From: Flavobacteriales bacterium
Lineage (GTDB): Bacteria; Bacteroidota; Bacteroidia; Flavobacteriales_F; PHOS-HE28
NCBI GenBank assembly: GCA_016699575.1
Contig: CP064979.1
Location: forward strand, 1,302,001 to 1,366,000
Length of the DNA: 64,000 nucleotides
Direction of reading: 5' to 3'
Below are positions 27,103-34,287 of the stretch, piece after piece (within the stretch, counting starts at the first letter, position 1; each line of letters starts with the position of its first letter). The notes beneath the pieces were generated by a model that ran no database searches, was not told where the DNA came from, and saw only the letters and a program-made list of their open reading frames with translations. The translations under genes and the position numbers were made by a program.

Positions 27103-27711
27103 TTAACTTAGTCGATATCTGAAGCGAGGGGAGAGTAATATTGCTCTTGCAGCATTATATGCCCGACACTTCACTGTTTGGTAACTCTGCACTGAGGTAT
27201 AGCCAAGAAATAGGGCAGCTTCGTCATCACTTGCATTGGCATTGTCAAGCTGGAACTGCAGTATTCGCGAGTACGACTTCCGCACCAGCCCGATTACCTT
27301 GTAAATGACGTCAGCCGGAGTTTCTTCGGGCTGGTTGAAGGGTTCAAGTTTCGAAACCGATTCAAGAATACCAGGGTCATCAATTGAAACGAATTGCATA
27401 TTGCCCACCCTGCGCAGCATTCCAAGTACCGCGTTGCGCAGTATGATATAGAGATAGCCTTCGACATTTGACGGGTTAGCTTGGAGTGTGCCACGTTCAG
27501 CGCTTCGAATCATGCTTGCCTGAGCTTCAACCAGCACGTCCTGGACTCGATGGTCATCTAGTGCGAGCACCGGAAATTGTGCCATCAATCGACTGAGAAT
27601 GCGTGGGTTCAGTCCGTGCAATAGTCGATGCGATGTTTCCAATGAAGGTGCCAAATGGAAGTCCAGATACAGCTTTTCAGTCGAGGTTGTTGAGGGGGTA
27701 ACGTGCTTCAT
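27103..27711 (-). CDS. Sigma-70-like (ECF) RNA polymerase sigma factor, divergent
   Basis: 202 residues from MKHVTPSTTSTEKLY; a longer frame to 27897 is open but its extra N-terminus looks unnatural. A region-2-like segment (NVEGYLYIILRNAVLGMLRR, about residues 80-100) and a region-4-like helix-turn-helix (LDNANASDDEAALFLGYTSV then VKCRAYNAARAIL, about 150-195) suggest a sigma-70-type regulator. The match is weaker than in typical ECF factors, and no anti-sigma gene is adjacent unless the small membrane protein at 27911-28294 plays that role. The gene is AT-richer than its surroundings. Confidence 0.55.
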   Translation of the reverse strand: MKHVTPSTTSTEKLYLDFHLAPSLETSHRLLHGLNPRILSRLMAQFPVLALDDHRVQDVLVEAQASMIRSAERGTLQANPSNVEGYLYIILRNAVLGMLRRVGNMQFVSIDDPGILESVSKLEPFNQPEETPADVIYKVIGLVRKSYSRILQFQLDNANASDDEAALFLGYTSVQSYQTVKCRAYNAARAILLSPRFRYRLS

Positions 27712-27910
27712 CTTTGGTTCGGTTGAACGTTCGAGGACTGATGCCAACACTATGGTGAGAGGGTGCCGAGGGGGATCGATCATTTTCTTCGAGCACTTGT
27801 CAACAGACCTGAGCGACCCCTGCCTTGGGGTGGACGCTAACGTTGCAATAGGTTGCCACATTCTAAGGGAACACAACAGATACTCGTGGAATCCCAACGT
27901 GGCAGTTGTT

Positions 27911-28294
27911 CTACCTACACAGGAGTTTGGTCGCTACAGTAAGCAACCCTTCAACAAAGAGTACCGATAGGACGTTTGCGAGGAAGCTCACCCACATAAG
28001 GATGCACAACCCCAAATCATATGGTCGATGCATCCATTCGAGGATGAAACCAATGACGTAAAGGCATATTGGTAGCATGATAGAAATGCCTAATACATAG
28101 GGTCTAAGTGCCTTGGTGCCAAACTCCGTCGAGGCGCCCAATGCTACGTATGCGCGCAGGCCTACCGAAGCAACGAGCTGGACTGTGAGGCCAATAGCTG
28201 TTTCGAGTTCCAACCACTTAAAGAAGGCTACGGTTGTGTGGGCTATTGCAAGAAGCGCAAGAGTTAGTGCTATACCAGCTAGTACCTTCTTCAT
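27911..28294 (-). CDS. Small polytopic membrane protein
   Basis: 127 residues from the ATG at 28294 (MKKVLAGIALTLALLAIAHT); a GTG at 28327 would add 11 residues. About four hydrophobic segments (LAGIALTLALLAIA, IGLTVQLVASVGL, YVLGISIMLPICLYVIGFIL, ILMWVSFLANVLSVLFV). Unknown family. It lies upstream of the sigma-like gene on the same strand with a 199-bp gap, so it may or may not be co-transcribed. It could be a membrane sensor for the sigma factor, but nothing in the sequence proves this. Confidence 0.6.
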   Translation of the reverse strand: MKKVLAGIALTLALLAIAHTTVAFFKWLELETAIGLTVQLVASVGLRAYVALGASTEFGTKALRPYVLGISIMLPICLYVIGFILEWMHRPYDLGLCILMWVSFLANVLSVLFVEGLLTVATKLLCR

Positions 28295-28669
28295 CTGGAC
28301 CAATGTTGATTTCGTGACGTGCTTCACTCTCTGAAGTGAGCCCAGTAGATATCGGATTGATCACTTTCTTTTGAGATAGTGCTTGCGTACACCACTCTTC
28401 GCATCGTCTCAGGCGCGGCGCGTCGCCCGCGCTGACTCGCCTTTAGCTAAGCGTTGTGTTCTGGGCAGCTTGACCAGTAATCCGGACAAACAAAGGATCA
28501 CGACTAAGATCGTTGCGCTGCTGAACAGGCAACCCAACACAAGGTCCAACCACCTCTATTATCGGCACAGTCGTTCAACAGGTGTTTCCACCGCCAATCA
28601 ATCGAAGAGGTAAACATGATGCGGCTAGTGTTGGCGTCGAAGACAAGAAAGGCCATGTGGGCCATGCCC
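28295..28669. other. Intergenic region, no gene supported
   Basis: 375 bp between the small membrane protein and DedA. A 76-codon open frame on the plus strand (28383-28613) has no family features and unconvincing composition. I see no clear repeat or terminator. Confidence 0.5.
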
Positions 28670-29323
28670 TCAAACCGTTCTATCCGGTCCTCCCCGCTTC
28701 TGCTTCGCCTTCCTCTGCGCCCTTAGCTGGATCACCACCGGGGCCGTGGCCAGGATGATCATCCACAGCACGATCCAACCCAGGTAATCGAGGATCCACG
28801 GGTAGCGCGAGCCCAGGTAGTAGCCCGCCGAGTAAATGGTGCCCACCCAGAGCACCATGCCCACGAAGTTGTAGAGCGTGAACTTGCCCAATGGCATGTG
28901 GATGATGCCCGCCACGATGGGCGCGAACGTGCGCACGATGGGCACGAAGCGCCCGATGATGAGCGTCTTGCCGCCGTACTTCTGGTAGTATTCCTCGGCC
29001 AGCACCATGTGCTTCTTGCGGAACCAGAACGTGTCCGGCCGGTTCTTCATGGCCTCGCCCGTGCGGCGGCCCGTCCACCAACCGAACTGGTAGCCGCCCA
29101 TGCCCGCGGCGAACATGCTGAGCACCACCGTAACCACATGGTAGTCGAGAACGCCCGTGGCGGTGAGCAGCCCTGCGGTGAACATCAACGAATCGCCCGG
29201 CAGGAAGAAACCGAAGAAGGCACCGTTCTCCAGGAAGAGCACCAAGAGCAACAGGCCCAGGCCACCGTAGTGGATGATGCTCTCCGGGTTGAAAAGCGCT
29301 TTGATGAACTCCCAGGTATCCAC
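28670..29323 (-). CDS. DedA family membrane protein
   Basis: 217 residues if the GTG at 29323 (VDTWEFIKALFNPESIIHYG) is used; an upstream GTG at 29365 lies inside the dispersed repeat and would add 14 unlikely residues. Family motifs: FFLPGDSLMFTAGLL, FWFRKKHMVLAEEYYQKYGG, IIGRFVPIVRTFAPIVAG, NFVGMVLWVG. DedA/SNARE-associated proteins are inner-membrane proteins linked to membrane homeostasis and lipid carrier flipping. Length is typical. No co-transcribed partner. Confidence 0.88.
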   Translation of the reverse strand: MDTWEFIKALFNPESIIHYGGLGLLLLVLFLENGAFFGFFLPGDSLMFTAGLLTATGVLDYHVVTVVLSMFAAGMGGYQFGWWTGRRTGEAMKNRPDTFWFRKKHMVLAEEYYQKYGGKTLIIGRFVPIVRTFAPIVAGIIHMPLGKFTLYNFVGMVLWVGTIYSAGYYLGSRYPWILDYLGWIVLWMIILATAPVVIQLRAQRKAKQKRGGPDRTV

Positions 29324-29355
29324 AGTGGCAAGGTGGTGGCGGTGAAGATGGGGAT

Positions 29356-29512
29356 CCTTTACCACAGAGGCACAGAGCCGCTGAGAAGAAATCCTTGCGG
29401 GTCAATGTGCACGCAATGTGCCGGGTAGCGAGCGCGCCAACGCAATGAACAGACCCGCACAACATCATTCTCCCAGTGGCCTCTGTGGCTCCGTGCCTCG
29501 GTGGTAAAAAAA
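29356..29512. repeat. MITE-like inverted-repeat element
   Basis: The left end TTTACCACAGAGGCACAGAG and the complement of the right end (TTTACCACCGAGGCACGGAG) match at 18 of 20 positions and bound about 155 bp. The outer string resembles an accACAGAGgCACAGAG repeat dispersed in many Bacteroidota genomes (recalled, not searched). It fills the gap between DedA and the DUF2797 gene. Confidence 0.55.
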
Positions 29513-29517
29513 ACCGT

Positions 29518-30312
29518 TCACTCCAACGCGACGTGGTAACCGCTGTGGTTGCGCACGTTGAAGACCCGGCCGTCGTCCCACAACAGGTATTGGCCCTTTA
29601 TACCGCACAGGGTCCCGCTGATGACCGGCACCTTCTCCAGCCCCACGCTCGTGACTTTCGGCGGGTGGGCCAGCACGGGGTACTGGATGGTCAGCGGTTC
29701 TTCGCTGTCCAAGGCATACGCACCGAGCTGCACGGCCATTGCCTGCATCGCTTTGGTGCGCAGGTCATCCATCACCGTGCGGTCCGGTGCCACGGCCGTG
29801 AGCATCGTACGCCAGTTCGTCTTGTCGGCGAAGTGCTTCTTCAGCTCCACCTCGATGAGCCCGGCCAGTTGCCGGTAAGGCGTGCGGGCAATGATGACGG
29901 CCTGCACAGCGCCTTGGTCGATCCACCGCGTGGGGATCTGCGTGGCGCGCGTGACACCCACTTTGAACCCACCGCTCTGGCTGAGGTAAACGAAGTGTTC
30001 CGTGTTGTGGTGGTCGTTCTCCCACTGCGGATCGCGGCCCTCGCCCAGGTGCGCACGGCACAGCTCGGGACGCACGATGCACTCCGATGCTTCGGGGGCG
30101 GTCTGCAAGCAGTTCCAGCAGAAGCCCTGCCCGTAGAACTTCTTCACCCGGCTGTTGCAGTTGATGCAGGACAATTCACCGGTGAAGCGCACCGTCAACG
30201 GCCGACCGATCAGCGCGTTCATGTCCACGGCATCAGCGCCCAGGTGCATGGTGTAGTGCACGCGACCTTCCTCCAACCTCGCCGACATTTTCACCAACTG
30301 ACCTTGCGCCAT
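29518..30312 (-). CDS. DUF2797 domain protein with zinc-binding Cys
   Basis: 264 residues. Cys pairs CINC and CWNC (around residues 48 and 68) and further Cys (SECIV, ELCRAH) suggest a zinc site. The GIY-YIG-like segment VYLSQSGGFKVGVTR, around residue 110, is typical of DUF2797. Biochemical function of the family is unknown; a nuclease-like or nucleic-acid role has been suggested from the fold. It is divergent from GH3 and shares a short promoter region with it. Confidence 0.8.
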   Translation of the reverse strand: MAQGQLVKMSARLEEGRVHYTMHLGADAVDMNALIGRPLTVRFTGELSCINCNSRVKKFYGQGFCWNCLQTAPEASECIVRPELCRAHLGEGRDPQWENDHHNTEHFVYLSQSGGFKVGVTRATQIPTRWIDQGAVQAVIIARTPYRQLAGLIEVELKKHFADKTNWRTMLTAVAPDRTVMDDLRTKAMQAMAVQLGAYALDSEEPLTIQYPVLAHPPKVTSVGLEKVPVISGTLCGIKGQYLLWDDGRVFNVRNHSGYHVALE

Positions 30313-30324
30313 GCGAACTGTTTT

Positions 30325-30332
30325 TACCTTCA
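30325..30332 (+). promoter_or_regulatory. Putative -7 box TACCTTCA for the GH3 operon
   Basis: 30 bp before the GH3 ATG. It is 4 bp from the minus-strand box at 30337-30344, so the two divergent promoters nearly overlap. Confidence 0.35.
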
Positions 30333-30336
30333 GTGC

Positions 30337-30344
30337 CGAAGATA
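30337..30344 (-). promoter_or_regulatory. Putative -7 box TATCTTCG for the DUF2797 gene
   Basis: 24 bp before the DUF2797 start on the minus strand. The other half of the GH3/DUF2797 divergent promoter region. Confidence 0.4.
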
Positions 30345-30362
30345 GCCGGACACCCCCCGCCG

Positions 30363-31874
30363 ATGCCCGTCAACGCGCTCTTCTCCTTTCTGATCAAGAA
30401 GCGGTTGCAACAGATCGACCTGTTCCGCACGCACCCGCACCAGGCACAGCTGGAAGTGTTCCACCAACTGCTGCGCCAGGCACGCTACACGGAGTGGGGC
30501 CGTTTGCACGGGTACGAGGACATCAAGACCGTGGACACGTTCCGCGAGCGGGTACCCCTACAGGACTATGAGCAGGTGAAGCCTTGGGTGGCACGGTTGC
30601 GCGCGGGCGAACAGAACCTGCTGTGGCCGACGGACACCAAGTGGTTCGCCAAAAGCAGTGGAACCACGAGCGACCGTAGCAAGTTCATCCCAGTGACGCG
30701 GGAGAGCTTGGAGGATTGCCATTACAGAGGAGGCAAGGACCTCATTGCGCTGCACTACAGCATGAACCCCGCGAGCAAGCTCTTCATGGGGATGAACCTG
30801 ACCGTGGGCGGCAGCAGCAGCATTGAACAATGGCGGCCCGATGCCTACAGCGGCGACCTGAGCGCCATCATCATCCGCAACCTGCCGTTCTGGGTGGAGA
30901 TGCGCCGCACGCCGAGCATTGAAGTGGCCCTGCTCGAGAACTGGGAAGAGAAGATCGAGAAGATGGCCCGCGCCACCCTGCGCGAGGATGTCAGCTGCAT
31001 AGCCGGAGTGCCGTCATGGACGCTGATCATCCTGCGTCGGATACTTGAGCTCACAGGCAAGAAGAACATCATGGAGGTGTGGCCGAACATGGAGCTCTTC
31101 ATGCACGGCGGCGTCAGTTTCAAACCTTACCGCGCACAATACGTGGAGCTCTTCCCCGGCAACTCCGTGAATTACCTGGAGAGCTACAACGCCAGCGAGG
31201 GCTTCTTCGGCATCACCGATGAAAAAGGGAGCAACGACCTCCTCCTGATGCTCGACTATGGCATCTTCTTCGAGTTCCTCCCGGTGGAAGAACTGCACCG
31301 TGAACAACCACGCACCGTGCTGCTGCACGAAGTGGAACTGGGGCGCCAGTACGCCATCGTCATCAGTACCAACGCCGGGCTCTGGCGTTACATGCCCGGC
31401 GACACGGTTCGTTTCACCAGCACATCGCCATACCGCATCCAGGTGAGCGGCCGCACCCGCAGCTTCATCAATGCCTTCGGGGAAGAGCTCATCGTGGAGA
31501 ACGCAGATCATGCGGTTGCAGCTGCCTGCCAAGCCACGGGCGCGGTGGTGAGCGAGTACACCGCCGGGCCCGTGTACATGGACCTGACCGGTCACGGTGC
31601 GCACGAATGGGCGATCGAGTTCGAACACGCGCCGCTGGACCTCAATATGTTCGTGGATGTGCTGGACGAAAAGCTCCGCCAACAGAACAGCGACTACGAT
31701 GCCAAGCGACATGGCGACCGCGTACTGGCCCGGCCGGTGGTGCATGCTGTGGAGCCCGGCACCTTCCACCAGTGGATGAAGGAGCGGAATAAGCTTGGCG
31801 GCCAGAACAAGGTGCCACGCTTGGCCAACGATCGCACTTGGCTGGACCAATTGTTGCCAGTGGTGCATCTCTGA
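30363..31874 (+). CDS. GH3 auxin-responsive promoter family acyl-adenylating protein
   Basis: 503 residues from MPVNALFSFLIKKRLQQID. ANL-superfamily fold: phosphate-binding loop SSGTTSDRSKFIPVT (about residue 98), NYLESYNASEGFFG and the ATP-binding YMPGDTVRF. In plants GH3 enzymes conjugate amino acids to acyl acids; bacterial members are common in Bacteroidota and their substrate is unknown. The stop TGA overlaps the ATG of the next gene (TGATG), indicating translational coupling. Confidence 0.9.
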   Translation: MPVNALFSFLIKKRLQQIDLFRTHPHQAQLEVFHQLLRQARYTEWGRLHGYEDIKTVDTFRERVPLQDYEQVKPWVARLRAGEQNLLWPTDTKWFAKSSGTTSDRSKFIPVTRESLEDCHYRGGKDLIALHYSMNPASKLFMGMNLTVGGSSSIEQWRPDAYSGDLSAIIIRNLPFWVEMRRTPSIEVALLENWEEKIEKMARATLREDVSCIAGVPSWTLIILRRILELTGKKNIMEVWPNMELFMHGGVSFKPYRAQYVELFPGNSVNYLESYNASEGFFGITDEKGSNDLLLMLDYGIFFEFLPVEELHREQPRTVLLHEVELGRQYAIVISTNAGLWRYMPGDTVRFTSTSPYRIQVSGRTRSFINAFGEELIVENADHAVAAACQATGAVVSEYTAGPVYMDLTGHGAHEWAIEFEHAPLDLNMFVDVLDEKLRQQNSDYDAKRHGDRVLARPVVHAVEPGTFHQWMKERNKLGGQNKVPRLANDRTWLDQLLPVVHL

Positions 31875-32668
31875 TGCGGACGCTGTTCCTCTTCGTTGTG
31901 CTCTTCTCCGGGATCTTCCGCTCTATGGGGCAGACCGGAGCGACGGAAGTGGTCATCCCCGGCACGTTCGACACCTTCACCACCGATGAACTGGGCAACG
32001 TGTACGCCTTGCGCGGCGACGTGCTCGAACTCTACAACCCGAAAGGCCAGCTCCTGCAGCGCAACAGCCTGAAGACCTTCGGCCGCATCGGCGCCATCGA
32101 TGCGTTCTACTCGCTGAAGCCGATGGTCTTCGCGCAAGAGCAAGGGCAACTGGCCGTGCTCGACAATACGCTCGCCGTGCAGGGCAGCGTCATCGATCTG
32201 CCGAGCAACGGCTACCCGCAGGTGACCATGGTGTGCGCGAGCGTGCAGAACAGCTTCTGGTTCTTCGATCAAAGGGAGCTGGAACTGGTGCGCGTGGATG
32301 CGCAGCTGCGCCCGCTCGCCCGCACCGGTCGGCTGGACCAGCTCATCGGTTTTGCACCTGTCCCTGCGCAGATGCTGGAACTGGACAACTGGCTTTACGT
32401 GAACGACCCGAAGCGCGGGATCATCGTCTTCGATGTCTTCGGCACGTACGTGAAGACGATCCCGATCATCGGTGCGCTGAGCTTCGAGGTGCGTGGCAAG
32501 AAGTTGTTCTACTTCCACGAGGAGGGATTCCATGCGTTGGACCTGATGACGCTTGAGACCACGCAGTTCGCGAATGCGCACGACGCAGGTGCGATCGACG
32601 TGCGCACTGAAACAGGTCTCATCTACACGCGATACACCGACCGGCTTTCGATCGCACCTGCGCGGTGA
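31874..32668 (+). CDS. Secreted propeller-like hypothetical protein coupled to GH3
   Basis: 264 residues; the ATG at 31874 overlaps the GH3 stop. N-terminal signal sequence MRTLFLFVVLFSGIFRSMGQ. The remainder has short beta-strand repeats typical of a six-bladed (NHL-like) propeller (DELGNVYALRGDVLELYNPK, DNWLYVNDPKRGIIVFDVFG). No catalytic motif. Operon position downstream of GH3 and upstream of dNK is the only functional clue. Confidence 0.75.
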   Translation: MRTLFLFVVLFSGIFRSMGQTGATEVVIPGTFDTFTTDELGNVYALRGDVLELYNPKGQLLQRNSLKTFGRIGAIDAFYSLKPMVFAQEQGQLAVLDNTLAVQGSVIDLPSNGYPQVTMVCASVQNSFWFFDQRELELVRVDAQLRPLARTGRLDQLIGFAPVPAQMLELDNWLYVNDPKRGIIVFDVFGTYVKTIPIIGALSFEVRGKKLFYFHEEGFHALDLMTLETTQFANAHDAGAIDVRTETGLIYTRYTDRLSIAPAR

Positions 32669-32726
32669 CTTCCGTCGCGCGATGCACTACTTTTCCACAG
32701 TGCCCACCGCGCGGTTGCGCCTCGGG

Positions 32727-32734
32727 TACATTCG
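32727..32734 (+). promoter_or_regulatory. Putative -7 box TACATTCG for dNK
   Basis: 24 bp before the dNK ATG, suggesting that the kinase can be transcribed separately from the GH3 operon. Confidence 0.35.
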
Positions 32735-32758
32735 CCAACCCCAACCAATAGAAGTACC

Positions 32759-33499
32759 ATGCACATCGCGGTGGCCGGCAACATAGGCAGCGGAAAAACC
32801 ACGCTGACCAAACTCCTTTCCAAGCACTACAAGTGGGAGCTCCTCCAGGAAGAGGTGGACAACAACCCCTACCTGTTCGATTTCTACAAGGACATGTCGC
32901 GCTGGTCCTTCAACCTGCAGATCTTCTTCCTCAACAGCCGCTTCGAGCAACTGCTTGAAGTGCGGAGCGAAGGCCGCAACGTCATCCAGGACCGCAGCAT
33001 CTACGAGGACGCGCACATTTTCGCGCCGAACCTGCACGCGATGGGGCTGATGACAACGCGCGACTTCGAGAACTACCAGCGCCTCTTCGCCAACATGGAG
33101 CGGCACATCACGCCACCGGACCTGCTGATCTACCTGCGCGCCCCCGTCGGCAACCTGGCCAGCCAGATCGCCGAGCGCGGCCGCGATTATGAAACCACGT
33201 TGAACGTTGAGTACCTCAAGCGCCTCAACGAACGCTACGAGGCGTGGATACAGACCTACGACCGCAGCAAGCTGATGATCGTGGACGTGGAGGACAACTC
33301 GTTCCACAAGAAGCCGGAAGACCTCGGCCGGATCATCAACAACATCGACGCCGAACTGCACGGCTTGTTCCCTGTGGAAGCGCCGGTGATGAAGACAGTG
33401 GCCAAAACAGCAGCGAAACCCGCAGCAAAGGCACCCGTGAAAGCAACCGCGAAGAGCAGCGCAAAAGCACCGGCCAAGGTGTTGGCGAAGAAGCGCTGA
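32759..33499 (+). CDS. Deoxynucleoside kinase with histone-like Lys/Ala tail
   Basis: 246 residues. P-loop GNIGSGKTT at the N-terminus, the lid/substrate region VIQDRSIYEDAHIF (DRS motif) and YLRAPVGNL identify a deoxynucleoside kinase that phosphorylates deoxynucleosides for dNTP salvage. Residues about 205-246 are an extra Lys/Ala/Pro tail (KTVAKTAAKPAAKAPVKATA and onward) like histone H1 tails, absent from standard dNKs. A strong terminator follows 20 bp later. Confidence 0.88.
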   Translation: MHIAVAGNIGSGKTTLTKLLSKHYKWELLQEEVDNNPYLFDFYKDMSRWSFNLQIFFLNSRFEQLLEVRSEGRNVIQDRSIYEDAHIFAPNLHAMGLMTTRDFENYQRLFANMERHITPPDLLIYLRAPVGNLASQIAERGRDYETTLNVEYLKRLNERYEAWIQTYDRSKLMIVDVEDNSFHKKPEDLGRIINNIDAELHGLFPVEAPVMKTVAKTAAKPAAKAPVKATAKSSAKAPAKVLAKKR

Positions 33500-33518
33500 G
33501 CGCAGAACATTGTTCAGC

Positions 33519-33548
33519 GAAGAGGCCCCGACAAGTCGGGGCCTCTTC
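33519..33548 (+). terminator. Rho-independent terminator of dNK
   Basis: Perfect 14-bp stem GAAGAGGCCCCGAC/GTCGGGGCCTCTTC with loop AA, then CGTTTTGT. It shares the CCCCGAC/GTCGGGG core with the palindrome at 34235-34274. Confidence 0.85.
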
Positions 33549-33557
33549 CGTTTTGTC

Positions 33558-33606
33558 GGAGCGCGTTTGCAACGCGCTCCTCATGGGATGGGCGCTTGTA
33601 GCGCCC
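33558..33606. repeat. Left REP hairpins
   Basis: GGAGCGCGTT-TGC-AACGCGCTCC (33558-33580) is a perfect 10-bp stem. GGGCGCT-TGT-AGCGCCC (33590-33606) is a perfect 7-bp stem that reaches the transposase stop codon. Confidence 0.75.
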
Positions 33607-34153
33607 TACAAGATCAGCTCCACCTCCACCAACCCCTTCTCTCCAGCATAGTCAAGGGCAGAACTGAACAGATAGTGCCGCGGTTCCGTTACCCACATGG
33701 CCCGCACCGGGTTGTTGTGGATGTAGTCCAGCTTCTGTCGCTTGAACTCCGCGGACCAGCAGTCCATGGCATGGCTGCCGTCCTGCCATAGCTTGAACTC
33801 ATCGGCCCGAGCGGTCTTGCGGGCGTTGAATGCCATCAGGTCCAGCATCCATCGGCTGCGGCTCTCAGGGATCCCTTCATAGCCTTCGCGATCGCCTTCG
33901 ACGTGTACTTCTTGGAGTCGCGCAGCACATCAGTGAGCCGAAAGCCCTCCCGTACCCGTGCGATCATATGCAGATGATTGCTCATCAGCACCCACGCATG
34001 GACCACAAGGCCCTTGTTCTTGATGCAGTGGTTCAGGCTGTCCACAACGATCAGCTTGAAATCCTTCCGCGTGAACACATCGATCCACTCAACGGTGGTC
34101 CACGTCAGGAAATATGTCGCTTGCTGATCACGAACGGGGTATTGGTCTGACAC
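33606..34153 (-). pseudogene. REP-associated tyrosine transposase (RAYT), frameshifted
   Basis: IS200/Y1-type transposase in two overlapping frames. The N-terminal part (34153 down to about 33872) contains the HUH motif in SNHLHMIAR and a candidate catalytic Tyr in DSKKYTSK. The C-terminal part (from about 33870 to 33606) reads ESRSRWMLDLMAFNARK, YIHNNPVRAMWV and HYLFSSALDYAGEKG. The frames join if one base is missing near 33872 in a GGG run (minus-strand AAGGGATCC), giving a continuous RAYT-like protein of about 180 residues. The start would be GTG at 34153. Probably inactive, unless this is a sequencing error or a programmed frameshift. Confidence 0.8.
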
Positions 34154-34183
34154 GTCGTGAAGCTAGGGACGGCTTTCGGTCGT

Positions 34184-34230
34184 GGCGTCACAGACGCCTC
34201 TCTCGATCGAGCGCGTTGCAAACGCGCTCG
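34184..34230. repeat. Right REP hairpins, mirror order
   Basis: GGCGTC-ACA-GACGCC (34184-34198) and CGAGCGCGTT-GCA-AACGCGCTCG (34208-34230). The larger one carries the exact reverse complement of the 21-nt core in the left hairpin at 33558-33580. Confidence 0.75.
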
Positions 34231-34234
34231 GGCG

Positions 34235-34274
34235 TCAACGAAGAAGCCCCGACATGTCGGGGCTTCTTCGTTGA
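34235..34274. terminator. 40-bp perfect palindrome, bidirectional terminator
   Basis: Arms of 20 bp (34235-34254 and 34255-34274), TCAACGAAGAAGCCCCGACA against its complement, with no spacer. It lies 13 bp past the PPase stop and probably terminates it. The core matches the dNK terminator. Confidence 0.8.
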
Positions 34275-34287
34275 TGATGCCAAATGA

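Larger units (their letters stand above)
33558..34230 (-). mobile_element. RAYT transposase remnant flanked by mirrored REP hairpins
   Basis: The disrupted transposase frame (33606-34153) is flanked left by two hairpins (33558-33580 and 33590-33606) and right by two in mirror order (34184-34198 and 34208-34230). The outer hairpins share a 21-nt core as exact reverse complements. The unit sits between two strong terminators. This is the REP/RAYT arrangement. Confidence 0.75.

Noticed and set aside
27103..27897. Longer sigma-like gene starting at 27897
   Set aside because: The extra 62 residues are Arg/Ser/Pro-rich and unlike sigma N-termini; the ATG at 27711 gives a normal ECF-sized protein.
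28383..28613. Possible integron attC-like site around TTTAGCTAAGCGTTGTG and a 76-codon open frame
   Set aside because: The core does not fit GTTRRRY, no partner R'' site or integrase is seen, and neighbouring genes are not packed like cassettes.
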